This document shows positions 1 through 8,215 of a DNA stretch of 24,454 nt, one piece after another (positions within the stretch are counted from its first letter, which is position 1; each line of letters starts with the position of its first letter). This DNA is from Nitrospinota bacterium (lineage in GTDB: Bacteria; JAUXIQ01), in the NCBI GenBank assembly GCA_030620925.1, contig JAUXIQ010000002.1, positions 1 through 24,454 of the forward strand. Reading direction: 5' to 3'. A program made the translations under genes and the position numbers. The notes under the pieces were generated by a model. That model made no database searches and was not told the DNA's origin. It saw only the letters and a program-made list of their open reading frames with translations.

Positions 1-63
1 ATCCGCGCGGGTCTCGCGCAATTACGGATTTTTATTAACCGCTTTACCGCCCCTACAAATCTG

Positions 64-88
64 TGGTAACACTGGTAACATGGTTAAC
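64..88. repeat. Short direct repeats over the first start codon
   Basis: TGGTAACA occurs at 64-71 and 73-80 with a 9-bp period, and a related TGGTTAAC follows at 81-88, covering the ATG of the small terminase gene. They could be an operator or a terminase binding site, or simply chance. The remaining bases 1-63 show no gene or convincing promoter. Confidence 0.3.
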
Positions 89-940
89 AAAAAACTCATA
101 ACTCGCTCCGAATTTGCCCGCCTCGTTTCCGTGTCCGCCGCTTCGGTGACGAAAGCCTGCGATAGGTCCCTCCTGCCTGCTTGTGTGGGGAAAAAGATAG
201 ACTTAAATCATGCAGCGACTAAAAAGTATCTCAAGAAAAAGAAGGACGAAGCGGACGAAGAGATCCTTGCGACCGGTTTGGACTCAAGATACGAAGAGGC
301 GATACAGCACTGTAGAGAGACGGGCAAATATTCCGAGCGGTCTATCTCCCTCGGGCTGGAAATTTCCCGCCCCAGGGCCAAGAAAATAGTGGGTATGATG
401 AAAGCGGCTGGAGTTGTACCCGAAAAAGGGGAGCCCCCACCGATAATTAAGCGGCCCGCCAGAGTCATAAAAGGCCATACTGCCAAAAGGAACACCAAAA
501 AAGCCGAAGCCCTCCAGAAGATAGAGCCCCCTGGCGTAGAACACGGGAGCACCGTCCACGAGATCCCAGCCGAGATAGAGAAGTTTGTGGACATGACTCT
601 CCGGGAGCTTATCGCCCGCTTCGGCACGGATTATGCCTTCAATGACTGGTTGAAAGCCACAAAATCCATTGAGGACATAAACGAGAAGCGCCTGAAAAAT
701 GCCCAGACCCGGGGGGAGCTGGTAAACCGGGACTTGATCCAGGTTGGGGTCATAGAACCAATTGACTCCGTTTTTATAAACCTCCTAAGTGATTGCTCCC
801 GGACACTCGCTACCCGGGTCCCAGTCCTATCAAAGAGTGGGGAAACCGCCATTGAAATAGAACGGTATATCTCGGGCTACATAGGGAAATTTATCAATCG
901 GGCTAAAGCCGATATAAAAAAGGTTTTACAAAATGCATAG
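80..940 (+). CDS. Terminase small subunit, two DNA-binding-like domains
   Basis: This is probably the DNA-recognition subunit of the packaging motor, because it lies directly upstream of and overlaps the large terminase gene by 8 bp. Residues 8-52 look like a Nu1-type helix-turn-helix (ITRSEFARLVSVSAASVTKA). Residues 68-117 resemble the FtsK gamma winged helix: an acidic YEEAIQHCRETGK helix, a recognition-helix-like RPRAKKIVGMMKAAGVV and a PEKG wing turn. A lysine-rich linker (about 120-155) joins these to a helical C-terminal half that should mediate oligomerisation or TerL contact. The ATG start has only a weak ribosome binding site (CTGGTAAC) and sits in a short repeat. At 286 residues it is longer than lambda Nu1 (about 180). 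Position and the N-terminal domain support the call; the FtsK-like match was made by eye. Confidence 0.75.
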   Translation: MVNKKLITRSEFARLVSVSAASVTKACDRSLLPACVGKKIDLNHAATKKYLKKKKDEADEEILATGLDSRYEEAIQHCRETGKYSERSISLGLEISRPRAKKIVGMMKAAGVVPEKGEPPPIIKRPARVIKGHTAKRNTKKAEALQKIEPPGVEHGSTVHEIPAEIEKFVDMTLRELIARFGTDYAFNDWLKATKSIEDINEKRLKNAQTRGELVNRDLIQVGVIEPIDSVFINLLSDCSRTLATRVPVLSKSGETAIEIERYISGYIGKFINRAKADIKKVLQNA

Positions 941-2924
941 CATAAGCCACGTAGGCTCCGATTGGTTGCTCGACCAGATATCCGACCTAACCGAAAACAT
1001 AGAGCACATAACACCGGTTGAGTTCAATGAGGCCTACCGATATTTACCGAAATCTGTAACGGCGATTTCGGGTCCGCTGAGTTATGACGTCAACCCCTTT
1101 ATGCGGGAAATAGTAAACTGCGCGGACGTAAACTCGCCAGTGCGGGAGGTAAGTTTAAAGAAGGGTGTTCAGATAACATACTCGACCCTTCTTGAGTCTA
1201 TCGCCTTGTATTTCATAGCCCATATAAAAACCGACCCCATGATGTACGTATCTGCCGACAAAGAGCTCGCCAACGCCCGTATTGAAAATAACTTTATCCC
1301 CATGTTGAACCACTCAGGTTTTGGGGACAGCATCCGGTCAAGCGATACCGGGAATACCCGAAAGACCGGAAAAACTAAAGACCACCTGCAGTTTGTAGGC
1401 GGCGCATATTTGGTCCCCTTTGGAGCGAAGAACTCCGATAAAATGCGAATGTACTCGATGCTGTTAATGATGAAAGATGAGATAGATGCCTGGCCGCTGA
1501 CCGTGGGAAAAGATGGGGATCCCGACAAGCTGACGGACGCGAGGTGCCGAGGGTACTGGGAGCGCCGGAAAATTTTCCGAGGGAGCACCCCAACCATCAA
1601 GGGCGTGTCTAAGATCGATGCGGCATACCTACGGGGGGACCAACGAAAATACATGGTTAATTGTAAAAAGTGCGGGTTTCCGCAGGAACTGCGGTGGCAT
1701 ACCTTAAACAATGAGACCGGAGTAGAAGGGGGTTTTAAGTGGGACCTGGAAGACGGGGTTTTAGACCTTGAGTCAGTGCGGTATTGCTGCCAGCATTGTG
1801 CGGAGCCCCATTTTGAGCACGACAAAGAGCGGCTGTTCTCAGAAAAATATGGGGCCGAATGGGTGCCCACAGCCCGGCCCCAGGAGCCGAATATCCGGTC
1901 GTACCACCTACCCGCTTTTTATTCCCCCATTGGCATGGCCCCGTGGTACTCACTCGTAGCGGATTACCTCGAGTGTTACGATGTGTTTACTAAAAAAGTT
2001 ATAGATATTGGTAAATACCAAGTATTCTACAACAACATTCTGGCCGAGCCGTTCAAGATCACAGGGGCGACGATACGTCTTACTCACGTATCTCCGCACC
2101 GCCGAGCGGTTTACCGATTTGGGGAGATCCCGAACACCTACGCTGGAAAGTACAGCGGCTCCCCCGTCCTCCTCCTTACCTGCCAGGTGGATGTCCATAA
2201 GAACTTTTTGGCTGTATCAGTTAAAGGGTGGTGCCGGGATTCTATCTGCTACATTATAGATTACTTTAGACTCGAGCATAGTGGAGATGAGGAGGACGAC
2301 GGGTGCGCGGGGGTAACGAGTCCTACCTGGGGGCAGCTCCGGAAAATTATTGAGGAAAAAGAATACGTCGCGGACGACGGCAAAAAGTACCGCATAATCC
2401 GAACCCTGATTGACGCGGGATACGCTAACGACACCGTTACAACTTTCTGCTCTGACTATTCCTCCGGGGTTTACCCGGTTTTGGGCCGAGAGCGCCCCGC
2501 AAAAAACCAGAAAATAACAGAGTTTGCTGAGTTCAAGACCCAGTCTGGGACCCTCGGGTATAGGATCCTGGTTGACCACTATAAAGACCGGCTGGCCCCC
2601 GTGCTGCGGAGAGAGTGGGCGGAGGAGGAGGGGCCGCAGAAACCCTACCATTTTAACGCCCCCGTAGATATAACAGACAAGCAGCTTACAGAGCTTACCA
2701 AGGAAATACGTCGAGAGAAAAAAGACGACAGAGGGACGGTAACCTACGAATGGTACCGCCCCGGCAACGCCCGGAACGAGCTGTGGGACTTAGCGGTATA
2801 TGGCTATTGTGGAGTTGAGATCCTCGCCTGGAACCTATGCATTGAGCACTTCAAACTCGAAAAGATAGACTGGGGGCAGTTCTGGGAGTATATCGAAAAA
2901 GAAAAACTTTACTTTGTTGAATAG
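933..2924 (+). CDS. terL: Terminase large subunit, GpA family
   Basis: This is the ATPase/nuclease that translocates and cuts phage DNA at the portal. At 663 residues it matches lambda gpA in size. The ATPase half has a degenerate Walker A around residues 76-84 (KKGVQITYS), lacking a canonical GKT/S as lambda gpA also does, and a Walker B at 177-185 (LLMMKDEID) with the expected acidic pair. Motif III-like RGSTPT follows at 216-221. A CxxC pair (C244, C247) and a CCxxC group (C285, C286, C289) form a zinc-binding insert found in GpA proteins. The nuclease half shows acidic positions D420 (CQVDVHK), D494 (LIDAGY) and D619 (ELWDLAVYGY). The start overlaps the small subunit gene, implying translational coupling. 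Confidence 0.95.
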   Translation: MHSISHVGSDWLLDQISDLTENIEHITPVEFNEAYRYLPKSVTAISGPLSYDVNPFMREIVNCADVNSPVREVSLKKGVQITYSTLLESIALYFIAHIKTDPMMYVSADKELANARIENNFIPMLNHSGFGDSIRSSDTGNTRKTGKTKDHLQFVGGAYLVPFGAKNSDKMRMYSMLLMMKDEIDAWPLTVGKDGDPDKLTDARCRGYWERRKIFRGSTPTIKGVSKIDAAYLRGDQRKYMVNCKKCGFPQELRWHTLNNETGVEGGFKWDLEDGVLDLESVRYCCQHCAEPHFEHDKERLFSEKYGAEWVPTARPQEPNIRSYHLPAFYSPIGMAPWYSLVADYLECYDVFTKKVIDIGKYQVFYNNILAEPFKITGATIRLTHVSPHRRAVYRFGEIPNTYAGKYSGSPVLLLTCQVDVHKNFLAVSVKGWCRDSICYIIDYFRLEHSGDEEDDGCAGVTSPTWGQLRKIIEEKEYVADDGKKYRIIRTLIDAGYANDTVTTFCSDYSSGVYPVLGRERPAKNQKITEFAEFKTQSGTLGYRILVDHYKDRLAPVLRREWAEEEGPQKPYHFNAPVDITDKQLTELTKEIRREKKDDRGTVTYEWYRPGNARNELWDLAVYGYCGVEILAWNLCIEHFKLEKIDWGQFWEYIEKEKLYFVE

Positions 2925-2941
2925 TTGGGTATATTAACGCT

Positions 2942-3196
2942 ATGGACATACTTTTCGTACAGGCCCGTATCGACGCCACAAAACTTCTGATTGTAGCCTA
3001 CGAAGACGCCGCCCTCGCCGTCGGTTCCGGTGGGGTAGAGTCCTACACGCTCGACACCGGGCAGAGCCGGCAAACGGTAACTAAACTCGATCTCGATAAA
3101 CTCAACACCACAATTGACAGCCTATACAACCGATGTGCAACGCTTGAAGCTCGCCTAACCGGTTCCGGATCGCTGACTGTGAGGCCTGCATGGTAA
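2942..3196 (+). CDS. gpW-like head completion / head-tail joining protein
   Basis: An 84-residue protein between the large terminase and the portal, the position of lambda W. Lambda gpW is about 68 residues and plugs the portal base before tail joining. The pattern resembles small gpW-like proteins: an N-terminal helix, a central strand with SYTLDTGQSRQTVTKLDLD and a C-terminal helix (KLNTTIDSLYNRCATLEARL). It overlaps the portal start by 7 bp. No strong ribosome binding site precedes the ATG. The assignment rests mainly on size, predicted helix-strand-helix order and position. Confidence 0.65.
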   Translation: MDILFVQARIDATKLLIVAYEDAALAVGSGGVESYTLDTGQSRQTVTKLDLDKLNTTIDSLYNRCATLEARLTGSGSLTVRPAW

Positions 3197-4845
3197 GAGA
3201 CTTAGCCCAAAAAGCCATAGACAGTTTATACTACAGGTTCCACCCCCCGGAAGAGCCGGCCAAAGCGATTACCCCGGACGACATGAACCCTTTTGCTATG
3301 GCCACCCCTTTGTCTGTACTTTCTGATTTTAACGGGGACAAATTTCCCGGGGGCTTCGGGCCTACTCAACTATTCACGATGGACTACTGGACCCTGCGGG
3401 CGAGATCTTCCCAACTATTCGAGGAAAATCTGTACGCCCGGGGCCTTGTTCGGCGATTGATAACCAACGAAATAAACACCGGGCTCGCCCCGGAGGCTTC
3501 CCCGAACGAGGAGATAATAGGCGTCGCCGAGGATAGTTTAGCAGACTGGACCGAAATGGTAGAGAACAGGTTCGCTATCTGGGCTAAGAATCCGGCGGTT
3601 TGTGACTGGTCTCATCAAGATACCTTCGGGGCTAAGCAGCGGGCCGCACGGCTGGAGGCTTTAGTTGCTGGGGACGTGCTCTGCGTGCTTAGGGTAAACC
3701 CTAAAACAAAGCTCCCGGCGGTCCAGCTTATCCGAGGTGAAAAAGTAAGATCCCCTTTCGACTCGGCTGGGAGAGTACGAAAAGGGAATAAAATAACCGA
3801 AGGTGTCGAAACTGACCCCAACGGCCGACAGGTTGCGTACTGGGTAACCCAGGAAGACGGAAGCAGCAAGAGGCTCCCGGCATTCGGAGAGAAATCAAAG
3901 CGCCGTATTGCCTGGCTCGTCTACGGAACAGAGCACCGGATAGGCGAGGTGCGGGGAACTCCACTCCTTTCCCTCGTGCTCCAGTCCCTCAAAGAAATTG
4001 ATCGATACCGAGACTCTACCCAGCGTAAGGCTGTTATAAACTCCATTCTCGCCATGTTCATCGAGAAAGGTGAGGGTAAAATGGGGACGCTTCCCGTTCA
4101 GGGGGGCGCTGTACGTAACAGCAAGGTCGAAGTGACGGACAGTGACGGCACAAGCCGGGATTTTACAATGTCAAGCCAGATCCCCGGGCTGGTAATGCAG
4201 GAGCTCCAGACAGGTGAAAAACCCGTGGCTTTCAGGTCGCAGGGAACCGAAGAAAGTTTCGGTGTTTTCGAGTCGGCGGTAATGCAGGCGGTAGCGTGGG
4301 CCAATGAGATGCCCCCTGAGATCTTGACACTGGCTTTCTCGAACAATTACTCCGCATCCCAGGCGGCTATAAACGAATTTAAAATTTACCTCAATAAAAT
4401 ATGGGGCGAGTTCGGGGACGCGTTCTGCGCACCCATCTACGTCGAGTGGATGCTGTCCGAAACGCTTCTCGGGAACATAAACGCCCCAGGACTGTTAGAG
4501 GCCTGGCGTGATCCAGCCCAGTATGCCACTTTCGGGGCTTGGGTATGGGCCGACTGGTATGGGTCCATAAAACCCTCTACAGATATGCTGAAGCAGGTAA
4601 AAGGTAGCGAAAAGGCCATAGCGAACGGGCTAACAACCCGTGGACGTGAGTCCCGGGGGCTCACAGGCTCTAAGTTCACAAACAATGTTAAAAAACTTAA
4701 GCGGGAAAACGCCCTACTGGCGGACGCCGCGAGACCCATGATGGAACTCGAAGCAGAGTTCGGGCCGGCTATAGCGGCGAGGGCGATTGTTGCGCTTGAA
4801 GATGCCACGGCTGACCTTTTAGAAAGGACGGAAGATGGAATGTGA
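3190..4845 (+). CDS. Portal protein, lambda gpB family
   Basis: The portal forms the dodecameric DNA channel at one capsid vertex and docks the terminase. The 551-residue length is typical of lambda-family portals. Recognisable segments include the N-terminal YWTLRARSSQLFEENLYARG (about residues 66-85), which matches the usual region where the chain enters the wing, a GDVLCVLRVN strand, the KEIDRYRDSTQRKAVI helix and the AWANEMPPEILTLAFSNNYS stretch with ASQAAINEF, all characteristic of this family. GAGG lies just ahead of the ATG. The gene overlaps both neighbours, the upstream gene by 7 bp and the downstream gene by 11 bp. Confidence 0.95.
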   Translation: MVRDLAQKAIDSLYYRFHPPEEPAKAITPDDMNPFAMATPLSVLSDFNGDKFPGGFGPTQLFTMDYWTLRARSSQLFEENLYARGLVRRLITNEINTGLAPEASPNEEIIGVAEDSLADWTEMVENRFAIWAKNPAVCDWSHQDTFGAKQRAARLEALVAGDVLCVLRVNPKTKLPAVQLIRGEKVRSPFDSAGRVRKGNKITEGVETDPNGRQVAYWVTQEDGSSKRLPAFGEKSKRRIAWLVYGTEHRIGEVRGTPLLSLVLQSLKEIDRYRDSTQRKAVINSILAMFIEKGEGKMGTLPVQGGAVRNSKVEVTDSDGTSRDFTMSSQIPGLVMQELQTGEKPVAFRSQGTEESFGVFESAVMQAVAWANEMPPEILTLAFSNNYSASQAAINEFKIYLNKIWGEFGDAFCAPIYVEWMLSETLLGNINAPGLLEAWRDPAQYATFGAWVWADWYGSIKPSTDMLKQVKGSEKAIANGLTTRGRESRGLTGSKFTNNVKKLKRENALLADAARPMMELEAEFGPAIAARAIVALEDATADLLERTEDGM

Positions 4846-5635
4846 TACACTGATTTTTCAGCAAAACCAGTCTAAGATAGACTTTTCCAGTGCGGTATCC
4901 ATGGGCTTGGTCAAAGGTGTTATCCCGGAAAATAAATTCGGGCATTGCCCGGACGCAGCCGCCGTCGCCACCGACGTGTGGGAACGGGGCGCAGCCCAGC
5001 CCCTATATATCTTCCCCGACAGTAGTGGGGAAGCCTTAGAAATGGTTTCCGCGAATGCTTTAGACACACAGGAAATTGTGGTTATAGGTTTGGACGAAGC
5101 CGGGATAGAGAAAGTCGAAGTACTCGCGTTAACAGGTACCACACCTGTACCCCTCCCTGGGCTATGGTCAGCAGTAAACCGGGCTTTCAATGACGGCAGC
5201 ACACCTGTACTGGGCGAGGTATTGGTTCAAGGAGACGGGACCACCAGCATTAACATTTTCGCGGCAGTGTGCAGTGTATGCCAGCAGACGTCCCAGGCAA
5301 TATACACAGTGCCGTCTAATAAAGTGGCGGTGGTACGAAGTTTTGTGGCTACAATGAACAAGCCTTTAGGGGCTACTGTCGCCGCAATTTTCGCCCTACA
5401 AACCGCCCGCCCAGGTAAAGTTTTTAGAACCCAGGCGCGTTTTGGGCTACAGGAAAATGGGACCAGTAACCAAAGTTTTGATCTGCCCGTCTCAGGACTC
5501 GCGGGTCCTTCTTTTAAAATTAAATTCGTGGCGGAACCCAGTTCCGGCCCGGCGGACCTTTCGGCACAGTTCTCCCTATTAATCGTAGAAAAAGAACTGA
5601 TTCCGAAGAATGTTTTAGCGGCTTTAGGAGCGTAA
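4835..5635 (+). CDS. Putative virion structural protein inserted between portal and protease
   Basis: A 266-residue protein rich in beta-strand-like sequence. It carries features of a structural protein class I recall from environmental phages: GHCPDAAAVATDVWERG near the N-terminus, then IVVIGLD, a VLALTGTTPVPL strand, AIYTVPSNKVAVVRSFVATM in the middle and a C-terminal jelly-roll-like half. Lambda has no gene between portal and protease, so this is an extra component, perhaps a capsid decoration or fibre. AAGGA sits a few bases before the ATG, and the gene overlaps the portal end by 11 bp. The next gene starts 3 bp after its stop. No enzymatic motif is visible. The precise role is unknown. 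Confidence 0.6.
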   Translation: MECDTLIFQQNQSKIDFSSAVSMGLVKGVIPENKFGHCPDAAAVATDVWERGAAQPLYIFPDSSGEALEMVSANALDTQEIVVIGLDEAGIEKVEVLALTGTTPVPLPGLWSAVNRAFNDGSTPVLGEVLVQGDGTTSINIFAAVCSVCQQTSQAIYTVPSNKVAVVRSFVATMNKPLGATVAAIFALQTARPGKVFRTQARFGLQENGTSNQSFDLPVSGLAGPSFKIKFVAEPSSGPADLSAQFSLLIVEKELIPKNVLAALGA

Positions 5636-5638
5636 AAT

Positions 5639-6694
5639 ATGGCTAAAAAAGTTACACTCGAAGGCGAAATCGGAGGGGAGGTCGGCACCTGGGAGGTCAA
5701 GAACTTACTCAGGGAAGCAGGCGGTGAAGATATTCTTGTGAACTTCGCCTCCCCCGGCGGCTCCGTATTCACTGGCCTTAAAATATTCAACCTCTTTAAA
5801 ATGTACGAAGGCAATGTAGACTTCCACCTCATCGGGGAAGCCGCAAGCATGGGCTCCTATATCCCACTGGCCGGACGTAGGATAACAGCCGAGCCCAATG
5901 TGGTCTACATGATACATAACGCCCGCTCGTTCGCCGGCGGGGACCACAACGCGCTGAGGAAAAGGGCGGATATAGTAGAAGGTCTTTCCAGTTTGCTAAA
6001 AAACGAGTATGTTAAACGTACAGGCATGGCCGAGTCTAAAGTCCGGGCCATGATGGACGCCGAGACTTTCCTGTTTGGACCAGCAGCGGTAGAAGCTGGG
6101 TTCATAGACGAGATTATAGGCGAGCCAGACGCCGACCCGAACGCAAAAAGCATACACGTAGCGACAGCGAAAGAAGCGTTCGAGGCGTGTATGACTAAAT
6201 TACAAAATGAGAAAGCGGACGATTACGAAAAAGCCGCTGCCATGCTTATAGACCCCGTGGCCCGCACGCGCACGGAACCTGAAACCTCGGCAACCGGGGA
6301 AATTGAAAAGGGGCAAACGATTATGACACTTGCAGAACTTAAAGCGCAACACCCGGAACTCTGCGCGGCACTGCTCAAAGAGGGTGCCGAGGCCGAGAAG
6401 GACCGGGTAGGGGCATTTCTTGTCTTCGGAGAGGCTTCCGGGGATATGAAAACCGCAATCGAAGCCATTAACAGCGGCTCGGAAATGACCGCAACACTAT
6501 CCGCCAAGTTTACGATGGCGGCAGTTGCTAAAAGAGACACCCAGGACCGAACCACCGATGACACGGACGCGGCCGGCGCTCTCGACGAGGTTGATACCTC
6601 TACCGATGACAAAGCCAAGGACGCAACCGCAAACGCCGCTCTAATGGCTAACGTCTCCGAAATCTGTGGAGTTGAACTGGGGGTGAAAAAATGA
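5639..6694 (+). CDS. Head maturation protease (ClpP/S14 type) with C-terminal scaffold
   Basis: A 351-residue protein with a ClpP-fold domain in residues 1-165 and a scaffold-like tail. The nucleophile motif GEAASMGSY gives Ser70, and YMIHNARS gives His93; the third acidic residue is probably in MMDAETFLFGP (140-150), followed by the usual AVEAGFIDEI. The SPGGS turn (residues 38-42) is the ClpP oxyanion-hole strand region. After an acidic linker, residues 229-351 begin MTLAELKAQHPELCAALLKE, typical of capsid scaffolds fused to these proteases. It would cleave scaffold and itself during prohead maturation. The stop overlaps the decoration gene by 4 bp. Confidence 0.92.
   Translation: MAKKVTLEGEIGGEVGTWEVKNLLREAGGEDILVNFASPGGSVFTGLKIFNLFKMYEGNVDFHLIGEAASMGSYIPLAGRRITAEPNVVYMIHNARSFAGGDHNALRKRADIVEGLSSLLKNEYVKRTGMAESKVRAMMDAETFLFGPAAVEAGFIDEIIGEPDADPNAKSIHVATAKEAFEACMTKLQNEKADDYEKAAAMLIDPVARTRTEPETSATGEIEKGQTIMTLAELKAQHPELCAALLKEGAEAEKDRVGAFLVFGEASGDMKTAIEAINSGSEMTATLSAKFTMAAVAKRDTQDRTTDDTDAAGALDEVDTSTDDKAKDATANAALMANVSEICGVELGVKK
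6323..6694 (+). CDS. In-frame internal start giving the free scaffold protein
   Basis: An ATG at 6323 lies in the protease frame (codon 229), preceded by AAAAGGGG with good spacing, and would yield a 123-residue scaffold identical to the protease C-terminus. This is the arrangement of lambda C/Nu3. The product starts MTLAELKAQHPEL, is rich in alanine and acidic residues, and ends ISEICGVELGVKK-like (NVSEICGVELGVKK), as expected for an internal scaffold that binds the shell through its C-terminus. The start is inferred from the ribosome binding site and the domain boundary. Confidence 0.6.
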   Translation: MTLAELKAQHPELCAALLKEGAEAEKDRVGAFLVFGEASGDMKTAIEAINSGSEMTATLSAKFTMAAVAKRDTQDRTTDDTDAAGALDEVDTSTDDKAKDATANAALMANVSEICGVELGVKK

Positions 6695-7074
6695 TGGAAG
6701 TCACAAACAACGCCCCCGCCGGAATCGTGGTCTGGGAGCCGGTATTTGACGCAGATACCCTTCTTGCCGCGGGCGCGGTAACTTATGCAGCCGGAACTCT
6801 TCTGGGCCGGATTACCGCGAGTGGTAAGCTCACTCACTATGCCTCGGGGAATGCCGACGGCTCCGAGATTCCGGTAGCGGTCCTGCTTGACGCCGAGGTA
6901 TTTACGGGTGCGGGCGAGATCCCGTTCCGTCCGATACTTGCCGGCAGACTTAAAAGGGTTGATCTCGTAGCCCACGGCGTCGGCGCAATCACTCAGGCAG
7001 AAGCGGACCAGCTCAGGGACTACAGTATTATTGCCCTGTCTACCACCCAGCTTGCATCCCTCGATAACCAGTAA
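6691..7074 (+). CDS. Head decoration protein, gpD-like
   Basis: A 127-residue protein in the lambda D position, overlapping the protease stop by ATGA. Its body (GTLLGRITASGKLTHYASGN, then IPVAVLLDAEV) is the recognisable core of head decoration proteins, which trimerise on the capsid surface and stabilise the expanded shell. A second ATG follows at codon 2, so the start could shift by one codon. The gene ends 12 bp before the major capsid gene. Confidence 0.88.
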   Translation: MMEVTNNAPAGIVVWEPVFDADTLLAAGAVTYAAGTLLGRITASGKLTHYASGNADGSEIPVAVLLDAEVFTGAGEIPFRPILAGRLKRVDLVAHGVGAITQAEADQLRDYSIIALSTTQLASLDNQ

Positions 7075-7086
7075 GGAGTACGGAAA

Positions 7087-8172
7087 ATGACGGTAGAAAT
7101 TACAAGAGAAGGGTGGTTGCAGCTATACATCCAGATGCGGAGCCCTAACGGGTTCCTCTCCCGAATGTTTACAATCAAACCGGGCGGAGTTTACAACGGC
7201 GGTAAGGTCGCCATTGATATTCAGCGCTTCGGGGAACAGGTCGCCATTGCAATCAAAAAATGCACCGGCCCGAACCTGAACGACTTTGATATCTTCACCA
7301 CTAAAGAGTTTGAACCCCCCTCGTACGGAGAGGCGTTTCCCTTGGACGTGTGCGACCTCGTAGACCGTATGGCCGGGGTTGACCCGTACACAGCGGCATA
7401 CACGGAATACGCGGGCCAACTGGTGGCTAAAATGGCCCAGGGGTTCATACTCATCGACGACAAGATCAAGAGGGCCGTGGAGTTGCAGGCGTCTCAGATC
7501 CTCCAGACCGGAACACTGGTCCTCACGGACGAGAACGGCGCCACGGTTTACGAGATCGACTTTAAGCCTAAGACTACACATTTCCCCACGGTTACCATCG
7601 ACTGGGACCAGGCGACCTCTACCAAGATCGCCGACCTCCAGGCTCTGGCGAATATTATCCGGGCGGACGGTAGGATCGACCCCAACCGTCTCATTTTCGG
7701 AGAACTGGCCTTAAGTCTGTTTCTGTCGGATGAGGACATAAAAGCTCGGCTCGACAACCAGCGTATGGAGCTCGGACAGATCGCACCCGAGATGGTAGAT
7801 TCGGGAGCCACCTTCTACGGCTTCGTCTGGGTCGGTACCTACCGGTTTGAAATCTGGGCGTATCCTGACACCTATGAGGACCCCCAGACGGGCGACCCAG
7901 TCAACTACGTTGGAACGGATAAGGTCATTATGACCTCTACCCGGACCCGACTGGACATGGCCTCCGCGCGGGTTCCTCTGCCTCTCGGCCCTGATCCCCG
8001 TGTGGCGAATCTGGTTCCCGCTCGAATGAGTTCCAGGACTGACGGTTTCGACGTGACGCCCAACGTCTACACGACCCCGAACGGCAAGCAGATCATGGGC
8101 GAGCTTGAGTCGAGACCCCTCCTTATTCCGGTTCATATTGACGGGTTTGGCTGTTTGGACGTAATCGCGTAA
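7087..8172 (+). CDS. Major capsid protein, gpE family (HK97 fold)
   Basis: A 361-residue protein in the expected position after the decoration protein. It shows the family's features: FLSRMFTIKP and VAIDIQRFGEQVAIAI near the N-terminus, EFEPPSYGEAFPLD leading to the long helix region, an IRADGRIDPNRLIFGE segment, and a C-terminal LESRPLLIPV. AAGGAG lies 8 bp before the ATG. A perfect hairpin directly follows the stop codon. This should be the most abundant virion protein. Confidence 0.95.
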   Translation: MTVEITREGWLQLYIQMRSPNGFLSRMFTIKPGGVYNGGKVAIDIQRFGEQVAIAIKKCTGPNLNDFDIFTTKEFEPPSYGEAFPLDVCDLVDRMAGVDPYTAAYTEYAGQLVAKMAQGFILIDDKIKRAVELQASQILQTGTLVLTDENGATVYEIDFKPKTTHFPTVTIDWDQATSTKIADLQALANIIRADGRIDPNRLIFGELALSLFLSDEDIKARLDNQRMELGQIAPEMVDSGATFYGFVWVGTYRFEIWAYPDTYEDPQTGDPVNYVGTDKVIMTSTRTRLDMASARVPLPLGPDPRVANLVPARMSSRTDGFDVTPNVYTTPNGKQIMGELESRPLLIPVHIDGFGCLDVIA

Positions 8173-8178
8173 ATTACC

Positions 8179-8203
8179 GCCCGGAACGGATGCCGTTCCG
8201 GGC
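8179..8203 (+). promoter_or_regulatory. Perfect 11-bp hairpin after the major capsid gene
   Basis: The arm GCCCGGAACGG (8179-8189) is followed by a 3-base ATG loop and the exact reverse complement (8193-8203). No T-run follows, so a standard Rho-independent terminator is unlikely. It starts 7 bp after the major capsid stop and ends before the ribosome binding site (AGGAG) of the next gene. It may stabilise the 3' end of a processed capsid mRNA or partly attenuate transcription; that role is inferred. Confidence 0.6.
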
Positions 8204-8215
8204 ATAGGAGATAGA

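Noticed and set aside
31-59. Promoter with TTTATT and TACAAA before the first gene
   Set aside because: Only 3 of 6 and 4 of 6 matches to the sigma-70 consensus; too weak to call.
1169-1870. A 233-residue minus-strand open frame within the large terminase gene
   Set aside because: Opposite strand of a clear terminase ATPase domain, without a credible start site.
6223-6975. A 250-residue minus-strand open frame across the protease and decoration genes
   Set aside because: Opposite two recognised genes, of low-complexity composition; a by-product of the GC-rich coding strand.
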